A DNA stretch of 64,000 nt, from contig NC_064763.1 of NCBI RefSeq assembly GCF_011397635.1, positions 23,945,437 through 24,009,436 on the forward strand. The letters run 5' to 3'. The translations under genes and the position numbers were made by a program. Shown one piece after another: positions 21,027 to 31,777 of the stretch. Source of the DNA: Epinephelus fuscoguttatus. Lineage: Eukaryota; Chordata; Actinopteri; Perciformes; Serranidae. The notes beneath the pieces were generated by a model. It did not search any database, had not been told where the DNA came from, and worked only from the letters and a program-made list of their open reading frames with translations. The first letter of the stretch is position 1; each line of letters starts with the position of its first letter.

Positions 21027-21770
21027 GTGCCAAACAGGTTGGTCAGAGTATTTCAGAAACTGCTGATCTACTGGGATTGTCACCACAACAACCATCTCTA
21101 GGGTTTACAGAGGATGGTCTGACAAAGAGAAGATATCCAGTGTTGATGCCAGAGGTCAGAGGAGAATGGCCAGACTGGTTCAAGATGATAGAAAGGCAAC
21201 AGTAACTCAAATAACCACTTGTTACAACCAAGGTCTGCAGAAGACCATCTCTGAACCAACAACACGTCCAACCTTGAAGCAGATGGGCTACAGCAGCAAA
21301 AGACCACACCAGGTGCCACTCCTGTCAGCTAACAACAGGAAACTGATGCTACAGTTCACACAGGCTCACCAAAACTGGACAATAGAAGATTGGAAAAACG
21401 TCGCCTGGTCTGATGAGTCTGGATTTCTGCTGCAACTTTCAGATGGTAGGGTCAGCATTTGAAAAATGAAAATGAAATGAAACATTTACACTGAACAACA
21501 ATTTAAACGCAATGATTTGTTTGTGCTTCCATTTTCCACAGGTTGAAACTAAAGACTTATTTCACTCAAATTTTAGATGCAAATTTGTTCAAATCTGTTT
21601 TAGTGAGCACTTCTCCTTTTCCAAGATAATCCATCCACCTGACAGGTGTGGCATATCAAGATGCTGATTAAACAGCATCATTACTACACAGGTGTGCCTC
21701 AGGCTAGTCACTATAACAGGCCACTATAAAACTGCAAAAACTAAAGTGTTGCATTTAAAAGAAATTGTAT
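21027..21770 (+). mobile_element. Tc1 fragment joined to the end of a second Tc1 family
   Basis: Bases 21,027-21,462 encode the same truncated Tc1 transposase piece (SISETADLLGLSPQ; MARLVQDDRKATVTQITTCY; WSDESGFLLQLSDGRVSI). Then 21,480-21,760 is the end of a different Tc1 family, with the recognisable block GGTGTGGCATATCAAGATGC and AACAGCATCATTACTACACA. The junction is the same chimera as at 1,217-1,300 and 37,343-37,418, so it was copied as a unit. Confidence 0.75.
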
Positions 21771-21796
21771 CAGTGTATTAGTTCAGGCGTTTTGCA

Positions 21797-22408
21797 TCAT
21801 GTTAGATTAAAAACAGGTTTTGTAGCAAAAGAAAATGTATAACACAAAAGTAAGGTATCAAAGAAAGTGTTGTTAGTCGAGAAAATAATCTAGATAATAA
21901 TATAAAAACTATGGAAAATATCCATCATGCTTGTCCAAAGTCACATCTTCAAATGACTTGTGTAGTCACACCAAACATCTAAAAGACAAATATATAACTT
22001 AAAATGATATAAAATCAGAGAAACAACAAGTCCTCACATTCAAGAAGCTGGAACTGAAGACCTTTTGCTTTTCAACAACTTCAGCAATGAAGAGTTGCTC
22101 AAAATTGTTAATTTTATTACATATTAATTGACATTCAGTGGCAAACTGTTTAGTTTGTTAGGTTCAATACAATCCAAGGCAAATATGAAATGAGATGATT
22201 CTACTATATTTCAGTGAAGTTGTTGCTGACTTGAAGTCCATGTTCTGTGTTTACTGACAGACTGAGAAGATGTCACAGTGATGCAGTGACAGCAGAGGAT
22301 GTCAGCTTGTCTGAAGGACGAAAGAAGTTTCTGGATTTCCTCTGGAGGGACTGGGAGTGGTATCCACCATGGGGTTAGGTATCCAGAGGACGCAGTCATG
22401 TTCCCTGA
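21797..22408. repeat. Direct repeat R2, left part (holds the Harbinger)
   Basis: Matches R1 (18,660-19,230) closely. The repeat is interrupted after CCCTGA by the Harbinger element and resumes at 26,550 with TGAGTCAGAAGATTTAG. Comparison with R1 fixes the insertion point to the base. Confidence 0.85.
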
Positions 22409-22714
22409 CTGTGCATTCACACCAAAAGCGTCATGAGCGTCATAAGCGGCCGGCAGCCATTCATTTTCAATGTACGCTTGCTACGAAGGGCGTCAGGGGC
22501 GTCGGCTGCAGCGAGCGACCGCGAGCAGCGCGATGCCAGCGACCAGAGCATCAAGCTGAAGTTGAGAGAAGCTGAACTTTATGCAAATGAGCAGCGCCGC
22601 CGCCGAAGCAGCAGCCAATTGCAGACCGGGATTCAAGTCGAAGGAGGGAGAAATTGAAACAGAGAAGAGAAGAGAGAAGAAGAAGAGAGAAAACAGAGAA
22701 GAAGAAAGAGGAAA

Positions 22715-23797
22715 ATGGAGGAAAAACTTGCAGCTTTCCCAGTCATATATGATGTGTCTTTATTCATATACAGAGACATCCAAAAAAAGAATGATGCGTG
22801 GAAACAGGTGTCTGATATTGTTGGCATATCTGGTAAGTAAAGGCACATATATAACTGTAGATCCATGTAAACAAATGCAAACCACAAGCTAGGTGAACAG
22901 GTAACTTAGGCTAACTACAAAGGATATAATGATTATGAGTAACTATTTATTACAATATTTAATAAATAATGTAATTTACTATTTGTTTTTCCAATAAATC
23001 AGCTTGACACAATGTCTGGTTGGTGCTTGTGCATTATGTATATTCATATGTTGTTCAATGTTTGGCGGTGACAGATTGTCAAAACAGATTTCTCTATTCG
23101 AAAATAAAGGCTATCTATCTAAAAATACACAGAGAGAGAGGTGCTGATTTTTCTGTCTGTTATGTATAGTTGAGGATTGTAGGAAAAGATGGAAGAGCTT
23201 GAGGGACACATACAGAAGGGAGAGAAAGAAGGAAAAGGACAGGCACAGGAGTGGAAGTGAGGCTTCAGGCCAACGCCCATGGCGCTACACCCAAGTGATG
23301 AGCTTTCTCAATCCTTTCATGGAGGAAAGGGCCACGAGCAGCAATATGCCTGCTGCCAGCCAGAGCAGTCAGGAGCAGGGAGAGTTTTCTGCAGCCAGCC
23401 AGGTCACAGAGCCCAGTCAGATGGAGGAGGAGATAACCCTTTATCTGGAGCCTGTACCCCTGACCCAGAAACACCCACACCCACGCCCACACCCATAACC
23501 ATACCCACTCCCACACCGACACCCACACCATCTACCTCCAGAGAGAGGTTCAGGCCACAGAAGAGGGCACATGAGAGTACCCTCTCCCCATTTGAGAGGC
23601 AGCTGATGGGTGTCATGGAGAAGGCTGTGAGCCAGGCAGCACCGGCAGCACCCCCTGACCCAGACAAACTATTCTTCGAGGGTCTTCTCCCTGACCTCAA
23701 GGCCCTGTCAGCTCAAAGGAAGGCAGATGTGAAATTTCAAATTCACAGACTGATTTTTGAGGCAACCTGCCAACAGGCAGAAGAACAAGAGGGCTAA
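22715..23797 (+). pseudogene. Harbinger MADF-BESS DNA-binding protein
   Basis: Exon 1 (22,715-22,832) starts MEEKLAAFPVIYDVSLFIYR and includes KNDAWKQVSDIVG. After a GTAAGT...ATAG intron, exon 2 from 23,170 continues EDCRKRWKSLRDTYRRERKK and WRYTQVMSFLNPFM, a complete MADF (Myb/SANT-like) domain. The C-terminal BESS motif DPDKLFFEGLLPDLKALS is in another frame. The break falls in a CACCCA/ACCCAC simple repeat near 23,470-23,510, where slippage is likely. AATAAA at about 24,326 is a likely poly(A) signal. In Harbingers this partner brings the transposase to the ends and the nucleus (known family behaviour). Confidence 0.8.
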
Positions 23798-24762
23798 TTT
23801 GGGATTTTGGACACATTTTTTTTGTTAGGGAAATTGTTCTTTGTTTTTGTTAATATTATATGAATCAAATTTCCTCCTGTTGTCCTCCTGTGTCAAATTG
23901 GTTTGACTGGTTACAAAGCATGCAGCATAAAATTATCACCCAATACTGTGTTTCACATTGTTCATCAACTCTAACTCATTATCACCAATTTTACACTTAT
24001 TTTGGGACTGTATGGTCAGTAGACCAAATTTACATAAAATGACACCATTTGTTTTGTTCAAACATTTTGATGATTTAATTGTGCTAAAAAGCACAATATT
24101 GTAACCTAGTGTCACTCTTTGTCCTATAGCACCACCTACAGTCCTGTAGCAACATCCAGTGTTTTAAAAAGCCAGTTATTTTTTGAGTTTAGTTTGCCTC
24201 CCATTTCTACCATATCCTGTTCCTTCCATATATTGTCTTAATTATTCTGTTTACAATGACTTTTATATTCAATATGACGTTTAAAATACCATTGAGCCAT
24301 TTCAACACAAATGTTTTGTGATTTCAATAAATACTTAAAAAAAAAAAAAATTTCATTTTATGATGTTTTTTGTTTTATTTTTTAACAATGAATATGATCG
24401 ATTAGCTTTTAACAGTATGCATGCTTCAGATGCCTTCTGGACCAAAAGGTAAATAGATTTGTTCAGGTGATGTTATTAGATTGACGAGATTAATTCAATT
24501 AATTCAAGAGAGGGTTAAAAATGTGACTACATATAAAATTTAGTTACTACAATCAACAGAGGGCCAATATTTGGAATAAAAAATAATTACACTTGGAATA
24601 AGACTTCAGTAATAATAATGATAAACTGTGTATTGTGTGAACAATATTATTTCTGAACCAGACAATGAAGAACAAAAAATGACCAACAGAAAAGGGAAAT
24701 ATGCCTTTAGTTTAATGTGGTTGGTTCTTAAAAGAACCTTTTTGTGGATGATGAAATGACAA
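23798..24762. other. Harbinger intergenic region
   Basis: AT-rich sequence between the two convergent Harbinger genes. It includes the AATAAA at about 24,326 followed by an A run. No further coding signal is visible. Confidence 0.6.
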
Positions 24763-26133
24763 TCATTCCCTGGGCTGCCAAGGTACTGCACCCTCAGCTG
24801 AAAAGTAGGCAGCGTAGATCTCTCTCACACGGATGGCCTCCCGTGCAGCATTGTTGCTCCCCACTCTTCTCAAGCCCTGCAGCACTGACACCTCCTCCTC
24901 TGACACAGGCACTGGTTCCCTCCTGGTGGTGGTGTTCCTCCTGAGGAAATTGTGCAGGACACAGGTAGCCTTCACACATGCCTCCACATTTTCAGGGCTC
25001 AGACCAATCACCCGCCGGTACATGCGCCACTGAGAGGATAGAATACCAAAGGTATTCTCCACAATCAGCCTCGCTCGGGACAGCCTGTAGTTGAAGACCC
25101 TGTTCCTTGGAGGGAGGTTGGCTCCTGGAAAAGGCCTCATGAGGTCCCTGCGGAGGGGAAAGGCTTCATCTGCCACAAACACGTAGGGTTGTGGCCCCAA
25201 GTGTTGAGCTCCTGGAAGGATGGCATCTTCTGGGATCTGGAGAGTCCCACTGGTGAGTGCCTGGCCAAAGGTGGAGTTGGCCAGGGTCCCTCCATCGCTG
25301 GTCCTCCCAAAACCACCAACATCCACCACACGGAAGCAGTATCGAGCATCCACAACTGCCAAGAGGACAATAGAGAATGTCCCCTTGTAGTTATAGAAGA
25401 GTGAGCCAGTGTTCTTTGGAGCCTGGATGACGACATGCTTTCCATCGATGGATCCCAGACAGTTAGGGAAGTTCCAGCAGTCATAGAAGTCGGCTGAAAT
25501 GGCTCTCCAATCTTCTGTGCTTGGGACAGGCATGTATTCTTCCACCAGGGAGTCCCATATTGCCCTGGTCACTTCTGCCACAATCCTGCACACTGTGGAC
25601 ACCCCCACACGGTAGCTGCATGCTATACTGCGGAAAGAATCCCCAGTTGCAAGGTATCTGTTGAAAAAGAAATTTTGGGGTTATAGATCATATTCAATAG
25701 CCTATATATTGATTACATTCATCATCAAGGCATTAGTGTGTGTGTGTGTGTGTGTGTGTGTGCATGCGTGTGTGTGAGGGGGGGTGGGGGGGTGTGGGGG
25801 CGGGGGGGCTGGGAGAGGGAGAGAAGCTTACCGCAGACAGACAGCCAGGCATTCACTGGGACCAATGGCTTGCCGGTAGTTGGTGTCCATCCGGTAGATC
25901 CACGGACCAACCTTGGTGAGCAGATCATCAAATTGACTCTTGTCCAGTCGGAAATAGCACTGGAACCAGACATCGTCAAAACGAAGCTCCTGTACCAGCC
26001 GGTGAAATTCACCGTTGAGTTCCCGGGTTTGCAACACGCTGTGGACCCAGATGGACCGACGGCGCCGGGCTCTCCGTTTTCTCAGCAAATAGACTGCAGC
26101 AATACAAAGGAGGCTTCCCCAAGTACGATCCAT
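24763..26133 (-). CDS. Harbinger transposase (HARBI1-like DDE nuclease)
   Basis: Exon 1 is 26,133-25,832 (MDRTWGSLLCIAAVYLLRKR to ECLAVCL). After a GTAAGC...AACAG intron, exon 2 is 25,657-24,763. The join gives CLRYLATGDSFRSIACSYRV in frame; the total is 398 aa, typical for the family. The HTH-like region is followed by catalytic motifs: SIDGKHV (first D), YVFVADEAFPL (second D) and VENTFGILSSQWRMYRR (E). No frame break is seen. A (TG)n run at 25,735-25,765 lies in the intron. Confidence 0.9.
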
Positions 26134-26552
26134 GGTGAAAGAGGAAAGTGGAAGATGTGTATGCTATATTTATAGACTTTGTTTTCCCTCCAAATAAGCT
26201 CCCGCTTATTTACCACCAATTACATTTCTCAATGGTCCTACGTGTCAACAGGAGGGTAAACGTACACAAATAAAAAACTTATAAAGGCTATATGACTGTT
26301 TTTATTGTGTGTTTATTAATTAGTACTTGAACTGTGAAATTAAAGTCATGAATAATACAGAGTATAGACATCAGTGATAGTAGATTTATTCATCCATATT
26401 TGCACAGCTGGTCAGACATCTGCAGCGCCCGCCCCGCCCCTTTGGCCGCTGCCAGCAGCTACCAGCGCCTACTACGCTGGCAGTGCAGAGCGATTCCAGC
26501 GACCAGAGCACCCGCTGGCGATTTTGAATCTTTTGGTGTGAATGCACAGTGA

Positions 26553-26700
26553 GTCAGAAGATTTAGAGCTGCATCTGCTGACAAACACTGTGATGCAGAA
26601 GCTTTGCCGAAACAATGATTAAGTCCAAGACGTATTTCTTGTTCGACATCATCAGCGCTCATTATCATTATAATGACAAATATTAATCATAATAATAATA
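26553..26700. repeat. Direct repeat R2, right part
   Basis: Resumes the R2 repeat after the Harbinger (GTCAGAAGATTTAG onward) and matches R1 at 19,241-19,380. A small AAT-rich run follows to about 26,765. Confidence 0.8.
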
Positions 26701-26799
26701 ATATGGGAAATCAATATAATAATGATTATGACACTACTACTACAAATAATAATAATAATAATCATGGCCCAAAATTATGTGAAAATATGTTTCAATTCA

Positions 26800-27583
26800 A
26801 CCTGTGGAAGTAGAGGAAGAAGTATCAGAGGAGGAAGACATTACAGAGCATGGGGAGGATTACATGTCAACAGATGAAGAGGAAGAAATAGGCACTGAGG
26901 AGGAGAGACCTGCTGAGACGAATCTTTTTCTTTTTCCGTCGAAAGATGGAAAAGTGGTGTGGACTTCCACCCCTCCAACTGACAGACGTCATATGCTCGG
27001 AGCACAGAGAGAGAGAGATGCCCCCCTGGTCCAACACGGTATGCTATCTCACGTGTTACTGACATAAAGTCTGCTTTTGAGCTGTTTGTGACAGAGCACA
27101 TTGAAAAGATTGTGCTGGAGGAGACAAATAGGGAGGGGAGACGTGTGTATGGGAGAAGCTGGAGTGAGATGGGCAGAACAGATCTGCAGGCTTTCCTCGG
27201 TGTGCTGATACTTGGTGGCGTCTTCAGATCATGCAAAGAAGCTGCTGCTAGTCTGTCGAGCGCTCACTTTGGGAGAGCAATCTTCCGTGCTACATTGCCA
27301 CTGAAGACATTTTACAGGACATGCAGAGTGATTCGCTTTGATGATCAGGGCACTAGAGAAGCTCGCCATAGAAACGACAAACTTGCCGCCATTAGAGATG
27401 TGTGGGAAAACTGGGTGTATCGCCTTCAGCTCCTATACAACCCAGGAGCTGATGTCACGGTAGATGAGCGCCTGGTCCCCTTTAGAGGGCGCTGTGGATT
27501 CAAGCAGGATGTCCCACAGAAGCCAGGGAAGTATGGGATAAAGATCTGGGCAGCATCCGATGCCGGGAGCAGCTACACGCTCC
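26800..27583 (+). mobile_element. 3'-truncated piggyBac transposon
   Basis: It starts with an acidic N-terminal stretch (EEEVSEEEDITEHGEDYMST) and, after a frame break near 27,050, continues IKSAFELFVTEHIEKIVLEE, DLQAFLGVLILGGVFRSCKE, VIRFDDQGTRE, DVTVDERLVPFRGRC and KPGKYGIKIWAASDAGSSY. These are piggyBac (PGBD/DDE_Tnp_1_7) hallmarks with the first catalytic D in VDERLVPF. The sequence then jumps to GGGGTTAGGTATCCAGAGG (repeat R3), so the second half and 3' end are missing. Confidence 0.85.
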
Positions 27584-27785
27584 TGGGGTTAGGTATCCAG
27601 AGGACACAGTCATGTTCCCCTAGTCAGAAGATTTAGATCTGCGTCTGCTGACAAACACTGTGATGCAGAAGCTTTGCCGAAACAATGATTAAGTCCAAGA
27701 CATATTTCTTGTTCAACATCATCAGCGCTCATCATCATTGTAATGACAGAAAAAATAATAATATGGAAAATCAATATAATCATGA
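27584..27785. repeat. Direct repeat R3 (third partial copy)
   Basis: GGGGTTAGGTATCCAGAGG through the TGCTCATCATCATTGTAATG-like end matches R1 and R2. The empty Harbinger target here reads CCCCTAGTCAG, lacking TGA. Confidence 0.75.
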
Positions 27786-28060
27786 GCTGGTGACAGAACC
27801 TGCACAGGTGACCTGTTGGCAGCTGCACCTCAGACTTCCTCTCTGCCATCTCTTCTGCCACCTTCCTCCACTCAGCTGATCTCTGTTTGGTGGTCTCCAA
27901 CTCCCACTCAAAGAACAGAGATGCAGTAAGGTCCTGGAAGGACATGCGAGGGTCTGTGAGGCCCTCAGCTGCGTAGGTCTGAAACACCTTTGTGGAGCAG
28001 TAGAAGTATTTCACAGTTTTTGACTGGTAAAATAATGAACTGAAGAGCTGTCACAGAGAT
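27786..28060 (-). pseudogene. Transposon C-terminal fragment, frame preserved
   Basis: It encodes KYFYCSTKVFQTYAAEGLTD, then PRMSFQDLTASLFFEWELET, AEWRKVAEEMAERKSEVQLP and GHLCRFCH. It matches the C-terminus of the element at 4,656-5,695 and keeps about 16 residues missing there. It shows the cysteine pair in one open frame. Confidence 0.6.
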
Positions 28061-28073
28061 ATTGCTGGTTGAA

Positions 28074-28090
28074 CACTATACTAACGAGGA
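28074..28090 (-). pseudogene. tRNA-Asp 5' end remnant
   Basis: CACTATACTAACGAGGA is the exact reverse complement of the first 17 nt of the Asp genes. What follows (28,091-28,380) is the usual flank of that gene, including the AACATGTTCCCA and GAACCCCACTAACG blocks. The rest of the tRNA is replaced by the transposon fragment. Confidence 0.75.
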
Positions 28091-29068
28091 GAGATGAAGA
28101 AAAATCACGTGATGCCGGAAGCAGAAACTACAAGCTATTTTCTAGCTAACAACGAAGCGAGCTAATTGTTAATAAGTGAACATGTTCCCAAGCTACAGTT
28201 CAGAGCCGGTAAGCTGTCACTGGGAGAGAGGGAACATAAAACAACACTACTAAAGCAAATTAACTTATTAAAACAGCTCATAAACAACTGAGAAGCACTA
28301 ATAAGGTACTTGAAACGTTGAACCCCACTAACGTTTGATGATATTCCTCAAAAAAAAAAGTGTCACGTGAGAACTTGAGAGAGAAATATTCTGACCAACC
28401 TGTTTGGTACCAACAACCATGCCCCGTTCAAAGTCACTTAAATCACATTTCTTCCCCATTCTGACGCACGGTTTGACCTTAAGCAGCTCATCTTCACCAT
28501 GTCTACATGCCTAAATGCATTGTGTTGCTTTCACGGGATTGGCTGATTACCTATTTGCATTAATGGGCAGGTGAACAGGTGTACCTTATAAAGTGGCAGA
28601 AACACTACCATACTGCCATAAAATGCTTGTTATTTTAGGCCTGATTATTTCAGTCAGTTGTAAGCAAGAGGAAAAGCAAATACACGATACACATAATGTG
28701 ATGATTTTTACTTTTAAGCTTCCTAGAGGGGAAAATAATGGATCACTGCATCACAAGCTCAAAAAAGTTGGTGATGAAACAGTACACATCCTTCATCACT
28801 AGATGTCAGTCTTAACATAGTGGTATCAACTGCAGCTTGTGGCAGTAAAATACACCAGTTAATATGGTACTTTACAGGGTAGTGCGTGAAACAGCTTAAT
28901 AATAGTCAGTGAAGTTAGCTAACAGAGAGCATCCTGACCTGTTTACGAGGCTGCAAAAACACACACGTTAATGCTAACATTAGCCTTCTCTCAGAGGAAC
29001 GTTAGTTTACCACAGCCGGCAGTGGACAGAAGTATTTAAGCACAGAGAGGCTAAATATGAGCACTTAC

Positions 29069-29122
29069 CAAAGACCGGAAGGATAACCGGTCGCCCCGGT
29101 GGTTGAAGAAGTCAATAAAGTA
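29069..29122 (-). CDS. Orphan exon, second part (inverted copy)
   Basis: Reads YFIDFFNHRGDWLSFRSL on the minus strand, ending at a GTAAGT donor (29,068-29,063). The first part lies at 34,094-34,035, separated by LINE copy 2. The reading frame is kept in this copy too. Confidence 0.35.
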
Positions 29123-29431
29123 CGTATTCGTTAAGTTCTTCTTCTTCTTCTTCGTGGAGTTTAACGGCGGTTGGCCACCTTTACAACGGGCATTACCACC
29201 ACCTTCTGACCCGGGTGTGGGTCATGCTCCAATAACCCTACTTGCTCATTTCCTTGCCCTGAGTAAATAAATAGAAATAAATTGTTTAATTAACTAACAA
29301 AAATAAATAAATAAATAAAAATACAAATAAATAAAATAAAAAAAACCTAAATTAATTAATTAAATAATAATATAATTAAATAAATAATAATAATAATAAT
29401 AATAGTTACATATTTCCTACATCCCTTATCC

Positions 29432-31777
29432 TTATATTCTGTCATACACCCCTATGCTCTTCAGAAACTCCACCACCATCTTCAATTTAGCCCCACTGCC
29501 CTCACTGAGTATATCCTTTAGCTCAAATCCCAGGATCCCCACACTTCTCATCTTGTCCCTCATCTTCCTCCTATGTTCTTCATCTGCCCTACACCACAGC
29601 AATACATGTTCCACTGATTCTTCCTCCTCCCCACACCCCTCACATAACCCTGACTGGTGCCTCCCTGTCATCTTCAGTGTTTTATTCAGCGCACAGTGTC
29701 CCAACCTTAGCCTCATCCATACTATTTCATCCCTCCTGCTGCCACTCCTGACCCCCTGCCCTTTAACACTACGCTGCACTTGGTAGAAGTGCCGACCCTT
29801 CTCTTCCTTATCCCATCTAGCCTGCCACAGCTGATTTGCCGTTTCCCAAATTATCTCCTTTGCCTCTGCTTTACTAATCTTATTATGCATATCTGCTCTC
29901 TCCTTCTTTAGAGCCCTCTTAGCTAACGCATCTGCCTCTTCATTGCCCCCCACTCCTACATGTGCAGGAACCCACAGAAATCTCACAATACTACCCTGAC
30001 TCACACACCGAGTCACACACATCAAAATTTCATATAGCAAGCCCTGCCTGCTTCCAGAATGGAAGGACCTTAAGCTAGTTAACACTGAAGCCGAGTCGCA
30101 GCATATTAACACCCTCTCCACCCGAGCATGCTCAGCCCATCTGAGCGCCATCAGCACAGCTATCATCTCCACAGTGTACACACTCAGTCTGTTCGTAGTC
30201 CTCCTGTTAAGTGCCACCCCCTTCTCTGGAACAACTACTCCAAACCCTGTCACCCCGGTCTCCATGTCCTTCGATCCATCTGTAAATATCAGAGTAAAAT
30301 CCCTATAAGATACCTGAGTGAGACTCTTAAAGACCCCTACCAAATCCACCCCTCTTCCAGTCTTTTTCTCCTCCAACAGCCACCAATCTACTACAGGCCA
30401 CTTCAACATCCAGGGAGCCACGACTGGGTACACCACCGATGGGCATAACCGTAACCCCCCTACTCCAAACTCTCCTGCCACATCCTTACCGACTCGGCCA
30501 AAGTTCTTCTTTCTACTCTTTCCATTCTCCCAGCAGTCCCTTAGCACCCCCACAGTAGGGTGAGAGTCTCCATGTCCCTGCAAACTAGACCAGTAATAAT
30601 TAGCCATCAGCTGTCCCCTTCTTATTTCCAGTGGCATTTCATTCATGGCCACTTGCAGAGCAGATACTGACAAAGACTTAAATGCCCCACTGCAGATCCT
30701 TAAAGCCTGGGCCTGAAGCACATCCAGCTTCCTGAGGTGTGTCTGGGCCGCCGACCCATACACCAAACAGCAATAGTCCAGCACCGACCTCACCAGTGAC
30801 ACATACACTGCCCTCAAAGCCTCACAACTAGCCCCCCAACTCCTACCTGTTAAGCACCTCGTCACATTCAACACCTTTTTTCCCCTTTCTCCTATCCTCT
30901 TAACATGGCTTTCCCACGTCAGACGAGCATCAAATACCACCCCCAAATACTTAAAAGACTCAACCCTCTCCAGCTCTTGCCCATATAACCTGAGCTTGAG
31001 ACCATCCTCCACCTTCTTCCTCGTGAAGAACACAGTCTGCGTCTTCTCCACTGAGAACCTGCAGCCCCATTTCAACCCCCACTGCTCCACTTCATCCATT
31101 GCTTCCTGCACCTTCCTTACCCCATTTTCCAAACATCTCCCCCTTTTCCAGAGAGCCCCATCGTCAGCAAATAGGGACCTCCCTATGTCCCCCTGTACCC
31201 CAGCAAAAATGTCATTAATCATGACAGTAAAGAGAAGAGGACTGATGACACTCCCCTGAGGAGTCCCGTTACTGATCTGGAACTGACTGGACAAAACAGA
31301 GCCAATCCGAACCTGAATCTTTCTGTCAGTTAAAAAATCTCTAATCCAATTAAACATTCTCCCATCTATTCCCAACTTGTGCAATTTTATCAGCAGACCT
31401 TCTCTCCACATCATGTCATAAGCCTTCTCTGTATCAAAAAATACAGCTATCACTGACTCCTTGTTAGCCTGGGCTCTCCTTACCTCATCCTCTAGTTTAA
31501 TCACAGCATCCATGGTGTTTCTTCCTCTCCTAAAACCACACTGATATCCCACCATTACACCTCTCCTCTCCAGCACATAATATAACCTGTCTGTCACCAT
31601 CCTCTCCATCACTTTGCAAATATTAGAAGTCAAAGCTATTGGTCTGTAGCTAGATGGTAATGTAGGGTCCTTTCCTGGTTTCCGGACCGGCACCACCACT
31701 GCTTCTTTCCACCCCTGAGGCAGTTTCCTCCTCCCACACTCTGTTGTAGATATACAACAACGCCCCCAAAGCCTCAT
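29432..31777 (-). CDS. LINE ORF2 C-terminal portion (RT + RNase H)
   Basis: 781 codons in one frame. Reverse transcriptase motifs are LPSSYRPIALTSNICKVMER, VFFDTEKAYDMMWREGL, NGTPQGSVISPLLF and SLFADDGALW. RNase H motifs are FTDGSKDMETG, YTVEMIAVLMALRW, ICCDSASV and HVGVGGNEEADALA. CEGCGEEEESVEHVLLWC forms a C-terminal knuckle. The frame's beginning (RLWGRCCIST) is out of register with the true upstream part, which is at 31,650-32,558 in another frame, so the full ORF2 is not expressed intact. Confidence 0.8.
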   Translation of the reverse strand: MRLWGRCCISTTECGRRKLPQGWKEAVVVPVRKPGKDPTLPSSYRPIALTSNICKVMERMVTDRLYYVLERRGVMVGYQCGFRRGRNTMDAVIKLEDEVRRAQANKESVIAVFFDTEKAYDMMWREGLLIKLHKLGIDGRMFNWIRDFLTDRKIQVRIGSVLSSQFQISNGTPQGSVISPLLFTVMINDIFAGVQGDIGRSLFADDGALWKRGRCLENGVRKVQEAMDEVEQWGLKWGCRFSVEKTQTVFFTRKKVEDGLKLRLYGQELERVESFKYLGVVFDARLTWESHVKRIGERGKKVLNVTRCLTGRSWGASCEALRAVYVSLVRSVLDYCCLVYGSAAQTHLRKLDVLQAQALRICSGAFKSLSVSALQVAMNEMPLEIRRGQLMANYYWSSLQGHGDSHPTVGVLRDCWENGKSRKKNFGRVGKDVAGEFGVGGLRLCPSVVYPVVAPWMLKWPVVDWWLLEEKKTGRGVDLVGVFKSLTQVSYRDFTLIFTDGSKDMETGVTGFGVVVPEKGVALNRRTTNRLSVYTVEMIAVLMALRWAEHARVERVLICCDSASVLTSLRSFHSGSRQGLLYEILMCVTRCVSQGSIVRFLWVPAHVGVGGNEEADALAKRALKKERADMHNKISKAEAKEIIWETANQLWQARWDKEEKGRHFYQVQRSVKGQGVRSGSRRDEIVWMRLRLGHCALNKTLKMTGRHQSGLCEGCGEEEESVEHVLLWCRADEEHRRKMRDKMRSVGILGFELKDILSEGSGAKLKMVVEFLKSIGVYDRI

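Larger units (their letters stand above)
22409..26549. mobile_element. Complete PIF/Harbinger DNA transposon
   Basis: A 4,141-bp element with perfect 20-bp terminal inverted repeats CTGTGCATTCACACCAAAAG. It is flanked by a TGA target duplication (22,406-22,408 and 26,550-26,552). It carries two convergent genes: a MADF-BESS DNA-binding protein (plus) and a DDE transposase (minus). The R1 repeat preserves the empty site with one TGA. Two open transposase exons and perfect termini imply recent activity. The MADF gene carries a frame break, so this copy may depend on others. Confidence 0.92.

Noticed and set aside
23404-23700. Open frame reading VGVGVGVGMVMGVGVGVG on the minus strand
   Set aside because: It is the antisense of the CACCCA repeat in the Harbinger MADF gene.
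29432-31777. Long reverse transcriptase and RNase H frame as a retrovirus or LTR element
   Set aside because: There is no LTR, protease or integrase. The CCHC ORF1, APE-type endonuclease remnant, (GAA)n tail and 15-bp target duplication are those of a LINE.
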